DNA of 36,703 bases from Bacteroidales bacterium (GTDB lineage Bacteria; Bacteroidota; Bacteroidia; Bacteroidales; GCA-2748055). This document shows positions 32,901 through 36,703 of this stretch, piece by piece. A program made the position numbers and the translations under genes. Every line of letters begins with the position of its first letter. The stretch's first letter is position 1. The notes beneath the pieces are model-generated. The model did not search any database and was not told the DNA's origin. It saw nothing but the letters and a program-made list of their open reading frames with translations. The stretch covers positions 1-36,703 of the forward strand of contig JAUUZQ010000033.1 of NCBI GenBank assembly GCA_030589895.1, written 5' to 3'.

Positions 32901-34497
32901 TCATCACAAGCTCCTCACGAATCGGATCAATGGCCGGATTAGTTACCTGAGCAAAGAGCTGCTTGAAATAGTTGAACAGGCGATAAGGCTTTTCAGAAAG
33001 TATTGCAGCGGGAGTATCATTTCCCATTGACCCAATCGGCTCCTTGGCTGTAGCAGCCATGGGAAGAATGAGTTTGTCAGTATCTTCCATTGAGTAGTTG
33101 AAGGCCTTCATATAGATGTAGTAGTCCTCGCCTAACTCAACATTCCCTTTTTGTCCGGTTTTAATTTTCTCCAGACTTACCATATTGTCCTTGATCCATT
33201 GAGTGTATGGATGCTCGCTGGCAAGTCTTTCCTTTAGTTCTGAATCGTATTGTATGACGCCCTCCTGTGTATCCACGAGGATCATTTTCCCTGGCTTCAA
33301 TCTTCCTTTTTCACGAATTTCTTCCGGATCAAATTGTAATACTCCAACTTCGGATCCCATCACCATTATATCACCCTTTGTAATTACATATCTTGAAGGA
33401 CGAAGGCCGTTTCTGTCAAGCATCCCCCCAATATATCTTCCATCTGAAAATATCAATGATGCCGGACCATCCCATGGCTCCATGAAGGTTGAGTGGTACT
33501 GGTAAAATGACTTCAGATCCCTTGAAATTGGGTTCTTATCGTTCCACGATTCAGGAATAAGCGTTGACATTGCATAGGGCAGTGATTTTCCACTCATTAC
33601 TAAGAATTCCAATGCGTTATCCAGTGATGCTGAGTCACTCTTATCGGGTTCTATAACCGGATAGAGTTTTGAAAGATCCCCAAGCTTGTCAGATTTCAGA
33701 ATGGATTCGCGTGCTTCCATCCAGAATCTGTTTCCTTTAACTGTATTGATCTCTCCGTTATGAGCCAGCATACGGAAGGGTTGAGCCAGATCCCAGCTTG
33801 GAAAAGTATTTGTACTGAACCTGGAATGTACCAGCGCAATTCCACTTGTTAGTCTTTTGTCCTGCAGATCCTGAAAATATAACCTTAGCTGATCACTGGT
33901 AAGCATCCCTTTATATATCAATACCTTGGTTGATAAACTAGGGATATAGAAAAGTTCTTTTTCCTTTATGGATGAATTCCGGATAAATTTTTCGATTCTT
34001 TTTCGAACGATATAGAGTTTGCGCTCAAGACTGTCCTGTTCCATGTCTCCTCCAATGAGCACCTGCTTAATCATTGGTTCAGTTGCCCTTGATATTTCTC
34101 CCAATATGGTATTATCACGTGGAACCTCCCTGAATCCTATGAAATCCAGGCCTTCATCATTGATTACCTGAACAAGTGACTCTTCACATTCACGTGCTGC
34201 GCTCTTCAGTTGAGGAAGAAAAACCAATCCGGTTCCAAATCGTCCCTCTTGAGGGACAGCGAAGCCTTGTATAAGATAGAAATCACGGGGCACTTGTATC
34301 AATATTCCGGCACCATCTCCGGTTTTACTGTCAGCCCCTTCAGCACCCCTGTGGACCATGTTCTCCAATGTTTCAAGTCCATTCTCTATTATGGAATGTG
34401 ATTTCACACCCTTCAGGTGGGCGACAAAACCAATACCACAATTATCATGTTCGAAAGATGGATTATATAATCCCTGTTGTGCCGGACGTTTACTCAT
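29983..34497 (-). CDS. gltB: Glutamate synthase, large (alpha) subunit
   Basis: A 1504-residue enzyme making two glutamates from glutamine and 2-oxoglutarate. After a 19-residue propeptide the Ntn-type glutaminase nucleophile is C20 (HDNCGIGFVAHLKG). The order is glutaminase domain (about 20-430), central domain (about 470-760), FMN/2-oxoglutarate synthase domain (about 830-1210; SGAEGGTGASPSSS loop), and the C-terminal GXGXG beta-helix domain (about 1260-1450). The [3Fe-4S] cysteines are C1117, C1123, C1128 (GCVMMRKCHMNTCPVG), the same spacing as in Escherichia coli. gltD follows after 45 bp. A promoter and a structured leader of about 160 nt lie upstream, suggesting control of transcription or translation beyond the promoter. 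Confidence 0.98.
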   Translation of the reverse strand: MSKRPAQQGLYNPSFEHDNCGIGFVAHLKGVKSHSIIENGLETLENMVHRGAEGADSKTGDGAGILIQVPRDFYLIQGFAVPQEGRFGTGLVFLPQLKSAARECEESLVQVINDEGLDFIGFREVPRDNTILGEISRATEPMIKQVLIGGDMEQDSLERKLYIVRKRIEKFIRNSSIKEKELFYIPSLSTKVLIYKGMLTSDQLRLYFQDLQDKRLTSGIALVHSRFSTNTFPSWDLAQPFRMLAHNGEINTVKGNRFWMEARESILKSDKLGDLSKLYPVIEPDKSDSASLDNALEFLVMSGKSLPYAMSTLIPESWNDKNPISRDLKSFYQYHSTFMEPWDGPASLIFSDGRYIGGMLDRNGLRPSRYVITKGDIMVMGSEVGVLQFDPEEIREKGRLKPGKMILVDTQEGVIQYDSELKERLASEHPYTQWIKDNMVSLEKIKTGQKGNVELGEDYYIYMKAFNYSMEDTDKLILPMAATAKEPIGSMGNDTPAAILSEKPYRLFNYFKQLFAQVTNPAIDPIREELVMTLTGYLGSLQTNLLDSDTDHVKMVKFKSPIVSNTTFDIVKNLSYKGFSNTTIQMHFNASEGAKGLETAVDRICKEAEKAVDEGKNYIILTDRGISEEKAPVPSLMAVSAVHHHLINTRKRMQIDIVVESAEPREVMHFALLFGYGASLINPYMCFSVVNQLVKEKKIQMDFDKAEENVIYAINKGLLKILSKMGISTLRSYRASQIFEAIGIKQDVINKYFEGTVSRIEGIGLEEIAEEVLIPHRKAYSKDQREEHLTEGVYQYRKHGEQHAWNPDSIALLQWSTRNNDYNKYKEYSAIIDRDTVKPGFLRGLLDIKRNPIDIERVESEENILKRFVTGAMSYGSISREAHEAMAIAMNRIGGRSNTGEGGEEPDRFKPRENGDSARSAIKQVASGRFGVTTEYLVNADEIQIKVAQGAKPGEGGQLPGHKVNKIIAKTRSSIPGITLISPPPHHDIYSIEDLAQLIFDLKNVNPNAKISVKLVSETGVGTIAAGVAKANADLITISGAEGGTGASPSSSIKHAGLPLELGLSETQQVLVMNNLRRKVILQADGQMKNGRDVIVAALMGAEEFGFATSALIVLGCVMMRKCHMNTCPVGVATQDPELRKRFHGEADFIVNYFKFVAKEIREYLAELGFEKFDDIVGRADLLERNDVTHWKLKNIDISPLISVPKEAKTNARRWSEPQEHKIQDILDRDIIKKAAKAIEKKEPVTIHLPIKNTDRATGAMLSGQIAMKYGSEGLPDGTIKCRFAGSAGQSFGAFLTRGVEFYLEGDTNDYLGKGLSGGRIIIVPPEGSTFEADKNILIGNTVLYGATKGEIYISGVAGERFAVRNSGASAVVEGVGDHGCEYMTGGRVVVLGEIGRNFAAGMSGGVAYIMNENRNADYYCNMKMVELSLLDEQSDINELTEMLSKHYEYTGSKKAEMILEDLQKYLPMFLKIIPYEYKKVMQELKLEELNQKISEVEQDVEHS

Positions 34498-34516
34498 ATG
34501 ATTTAAGGTATATCTA

Positions 34517-34582
34517 TTACAAAATAAGACCGCTCCCTGTTGTTATCTCCGGAAACGGTCTTACTAATTCTTCATGCAGCAT
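34517..34582 (-). promoter_or_regulatory. gltB leader: terminator-like hairpin overlapping a short ORF
   Basis: On the minus strand AAGACCG and CGGTCTT form a stem around a 23-nt internal part, followed by TTATTTTG. The stem lies within a 21-codon ORF (ATG at 34582, TAA at 34517-34519; MLHEELVRPFPEITTGSGLI). A second hairpin, CTGAAG/CTTCAG, lies upstream at 34598-34620. The stem sequence resembles that of the trpB attenuator. The ORF has no run of a single amino acid, so leader-peptide control is only a possibility. Confidence 0.35.
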
Positions 34583-34664
34583 TTTTAACCGGACTGACTG
34601 AAGCTATTGTTGATCTTCAGTTTACGATTGAAAATATGCCCCCGTGATTTGTTCATATTGGATA

Positions 34665-34695
34665 CAAAGGTAGGTAAATATATTACGAATCAAAA
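34665..34695 (-). promoter_or_regulatory. Bacteroidota-type promoter of gltBD
   Basis: On the minus strand TTTTG (34691-34695), an 18-bp spacer and TACCTTTG (34665-34672) match the TTG/TAnnTTTG consensus. The transcription start would be near 34659, giving a leader of about 160 nt before the gltB ATG. Confidence 0.68.
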
Positions 34696-34873
34696 GTTAA
34701 ACCCTGTGAAATTATGAAAATCATTATACTTACACCCCAATAAAGTTATAAAGTGAAAGTTATTAACAATTCATGTATCAGGGTATATGTCGGGCTCATT
34801 TATTGAAGTACTTGTTTATGAATTTGTTGTGATATGTTATTGTAAAAAGATTTAAAAGTGATGTTAGATAATA

Positions 34874-35080
34874 TTGCTTGTAATTTCAATTTGTTATAAA
34901 TTGCCATATTGTGATAACATCTGTATATTGATTGAAGACGCATGTACAACCCGGGCACTTCAATACGGAGCAACAATAATTACTGCGGAAAATGTACACA
35001 AATCTACCCTGGCCACACTAAAATCTTATGCCAGTATCCTGACTGCTTCAGAATATCTGATTGAAATTGTTGGAAACTAG
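34874..35080 (+). pseudogene. C-terminal remnant of an isochorismatase-family cysteine hydrolase
   Basis: The translated frame contains CDNICILIEDACTTRALQYG, then ATIITAENVHKSTLATLKSY and ASILTASEYL, ending in a normal stop. This is the C-terminal part of isochorismatase-family hydrolases: the strand plus 'DACaTR', 'vpAe.VH...LAaL...yA.v..a.elL'. The family has about 180 residues; only about 60 remain. The catalytic Cys would have been in the family segment ending before 'C...T...A...G..V'; it and the N-terminal half with the catalytic Asp and Lys are missing, and the frame upstream has only a TTG start with no homologous sequence. It is a decayed gene end, not a functional enzyme. Confidence 0.68.
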
Positions 35081-35096
35081 TCTTTTATCATTTTCC

Positions 35097-36703
35097 TTAA
35101 AACTCCACCTTCACAAGCTCTTCCTTCTTTGTATATGAACTTTTCACATGTTCAAAAACTTGAAATGTGTCAGTATCCGGATCTCCAATTCTAATGGTGT
35201 ACTCTCCGCGATAGTCGAAAACGCCTGGTTGATATGTAAAATCATTTACCCTAACAGTATACAGAATCTCTTCAGTAGCTTCGTCAATTACTTGGTAAAC
35301 AGGATAATGACTTAGTCCACTAACTATATAATTTGGTAACCAGGAACGAACAGCTCTGCTATAATTATCCATTTTATTAATGCTTAAGGGCCAACCAGGA
35401 TAGATGCCGGTTTCGGGATCATTTGGATCTGCTTCTCTCCTCCAGCATTCAAATGTTATTTCTCCATTTGATCTGTTCATTCTGATGATTCCATATCCTA
35501 CAGCACGGTCGTAAAGTGCCATAGGTTCCTTTTTTGTTTCAACCGGATTGGCAACTGCCCAAACGTGGATTCTGTTCCCGAATCCATCAAAATACTTTCC
35601 TGTATAATCCGGCATACCCTCAATATGATCAATACCCGGCTTTGGAGGAAACCATCGCCTCGGCCATAAGTTACCAATGGAAGGAACACAAAAAGTATAG
35701 CCGGCATCATTCCAGGTATCTACACCCATCTGGGTAAGAGATCCCAGATGCTGGTCTCCACCGATCATTGTTGTGAAGCCTTTTCTTAAGGCTCTAAGTG
35801 CCTTATTTCTTCCGGTTTGCGGCCATCCGTTTGAGTCCATATCTTTTGCCACTTTATATCCGCTTGGGATTTCACCAGGCTTTGGTGCTGATAAACCCGG
35901 TGTACCGGCATCCGTACTAAATTCAATGGGATAGGTAGAAAGATTTCCAAATATGGTCTGACTGATGGAGACCTTCATATCCACATCAATCCAATCTTTT
36001 GCCCAATCGTCAATAAACTCCAGCTGTCTGTCACCAAGAAGTTTAGCATCAGGATTATCGAGTCTTCTGCCACTAATGTATCGGTTTTGAGCAAATCCGT
36101 TTACCACTCTTGCTTCCGGCAAGACGATTGATGGGGCAGATTTAAATTTACGATCTTCCAGAATTGCAAAACTAACTCTTCCATAGTTCAGGTTGGTATA
36201 ATATACTCCAATTTCCTGCTCAACAGGACTTGGGTCATAAGCATCAGGCAAATGACTGGTTTGTGTGGTCTGAACCATATTTACAGTGGAAGCTCTGAGT
36301 TTATATCCACCCTGATCTTGTTGCCAGTGACCTTTCCGGCCTTCATATTGTTTTGGGTATATGGTATCAATTGGAGTTCGGGGAGCTGCCTTACCATCTG
36401 CGCCCCATATATTGCCATGGAATACGTCATGATCATCCGGTATTGGTATAGTGGGGATATTACGGGAGAGTTCTCCAACAGTCCATATATACAAATACCA
36501 TTTATAGAGATAGTCCAGCTCAGTATTTTCCGGAGTGGAAAAATCCGGTGGTGTAGGACGCCCCTCATACACCTGATCTCCGGTGAAAAACAGTATATCG
36601 GGTTTTTGACCGGCAACAGATTTAATAAACTCAGCATGAGGAAACCACAAGCGGGATGTGTAATCAAAATTTCCTTTTGCAATTGATCCGTGGCTATGCG
36701 ACA
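35097..36703 (-). CDS. PhoD-like alkaline phosphatase / metallophosphatase (5' end outside window)
   Basis: The frame is open to the right edge; 534 residues are visible, beginning SHSHGSIAKGNFDYTSRLWF, so the start lies beyond the window. Metal-site motifs of calcineurin-like PhoD proteins are GDQVYEG (near 36570), PDDHDVFHGN (near 36420) and GGDQHLG (near 35750). The C-terminal part (35100-35500) is beta-rich (ECWRREADPNDP, SGLSHYPVYQVID, EYTIRIGDPD) and probably a separate sandwich domain. It would hydrolyse phosphodiesters or phosphomonoesters, outside the cytoplasm in known relatives; the signal peptide is not visible. It converges with the isochorismatase remnant, 16 bp away. Confidence 0.85.
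   Translation of the reverse strand, partial: SHSHGSIAKGNFDYTSRLWFPHAEFIKSVAGQKPDILFFTGDQVYEGRPTPPDFSTPENTELDYLYKWYLYIWTVGELSRNIPTIPIPDDHDVFHGNIWGADGKAAPRTPIDTIYPKQYEGRKGHWQQDQGGYKLRASTVNMVQTTQTSHLPDAYDPSPVEQEIGVYYTNLNYGRVSFAILEDRKFKSAPSIVLPEARVVNGFAQNRYISGRRLDNPDAKLLGDRQLEFIDDWAKDWIDVDMKVSISQTIFGNLSTYPIEFSTDAGTPGLSAPKPGEIPSGYKVAKDMDSNGWPQTGRNKALRALRKGFTTMIGGDQHLGSLTQMGVDTWNDAGYTFCVPSIGNLWPRRWFPPKPGIDHIEGMPDYTGKYFDGFGNRIHVWAVANPVETKKEPMALYDRAVGYGIIRMNRSNGEITFECWRREADPNDPETGIYPGWPLSINKMDNYSRAVRSWLPNYIVSGLSHYPVYQVIDEATEEILYTVRVNDFTYQPGVFDYRGEYTIRIGDPDTDTFQVFEHVKSSYTKKEELVKVEF

Larger units (their letters stand above)
34498..34873. other. gltB upstream region without a full gene
   Basis: Holds the gltB leader hairpins and promoter (34498-34695). 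From about 34700 to 34873 the sequence is AT-rich, with no ORF, repeat or hairpin that can be supported; it leads into the isochorismatase remnant. Confidence 0.6.

Noticed and set aside
35498-35710. Minus-strand ORF of 70 codons near the end of the phosphatase gene
   Set aside because: It is a second frame of the phosphatase coding region and shows no independent coding character.

Overview
The window looks like chromosomal DNA of an anaerobic or facultatively anaerobic member of the Bacteroidota, most likely Bacteroidales or Marinilabiliales. The evidence is as follows: promoters match the Bacteroidota consensus (TTTG, about 18-19 bp, TAnnTTTG); Shine-Dalgarno sequences are mostly absent; the lipoproteins and signal peptides (ending ...QA, ...SQ) are of Bacteroidota style; there is a LytS/LytTR pair; and all three [FeFe]-hydrogenase maturases (HydG, HydE, HydF) are present. 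No rRNA, tRNA, CRISPR array, transposase or phage gene was seen.

Layout. 1-545: the 5' part of an ECF-type sigma factor (minus strand, cut by the window edge) and a small HTH protein, with a palindrome that looks like an operator between them. 711-3029: a minus-strand cluster of a secreted protein of unknown function, a small outer-membrane protein and a PLP-dependent serine/threonine dehydratase or racemase. 3265-4689: hydG behind a good promoter. 4698-6474: LytTR response regulator and LytS-like kinase (overlapping genes). 6688-8583: small MotA/TolQ/ExbB-like membrane protein and an unknown outer-membrane protein. 8678-12150: two exported peptidases (S15 Xaa-Pro dipeptidyl-peptidase, then M28 aminopeptidase). 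12389-17541: an SLC12-type transporter, a lipoprotein sulfatase with a HEAT-like tail, and a sulfotransferase. 17565-21490: minus-strand hydE, hydF, a Nudix hydrolase and a lipoprotein. 21661-25104: trpB behind a tryptophan attenuator (leader peptide with three Trp codons plus a terminator), then lipA and lipB. 25133-29937: YkgJ-like protein, DUF255 thioredoxin-fold lipoprotein, small methyltransferase, gltD. 29983-34497: gltB. 34874-35080: a decayed isochorismatase-family remnant. 35097-36703: PhoD-like phosphatase, cut by the window edge.

How genes work together. HydG (CO/CN- from tyrosine), HydE (radical SAM step on the Fe(CO)2(CN)cysteine complex) and HydF (GTPase scaffold) build the H-cluster subcluster, yet lie at two places about 13 kb apart with no hydrogenase structural gene between them. 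LipB and LipA make lipoate. GltB and GltD form NADPH glutamate synthase. The S15 and M28 enzymes probably degrade proline-containing peptides outside the cytoplasm.

Most interesting signals. (1) Six genes end exactly in, or run into, short tandem arrays of 7-, 8- or 14-bp units that contain the stop codon; two distant arrays share the unit AATGC(A/G)AC in the same orientation relative to their genes. (2) A full Trp attenuator sits in front of a trpB that is not followed by other trp genes, and a second Trp-rich ORF follows the attenuator. (3) Several gene fragments (a 19-codon Rossmann start, an isochorismatase tail, a signal-peptide start cut short by an array) point to ongoing gene loss between the operons.
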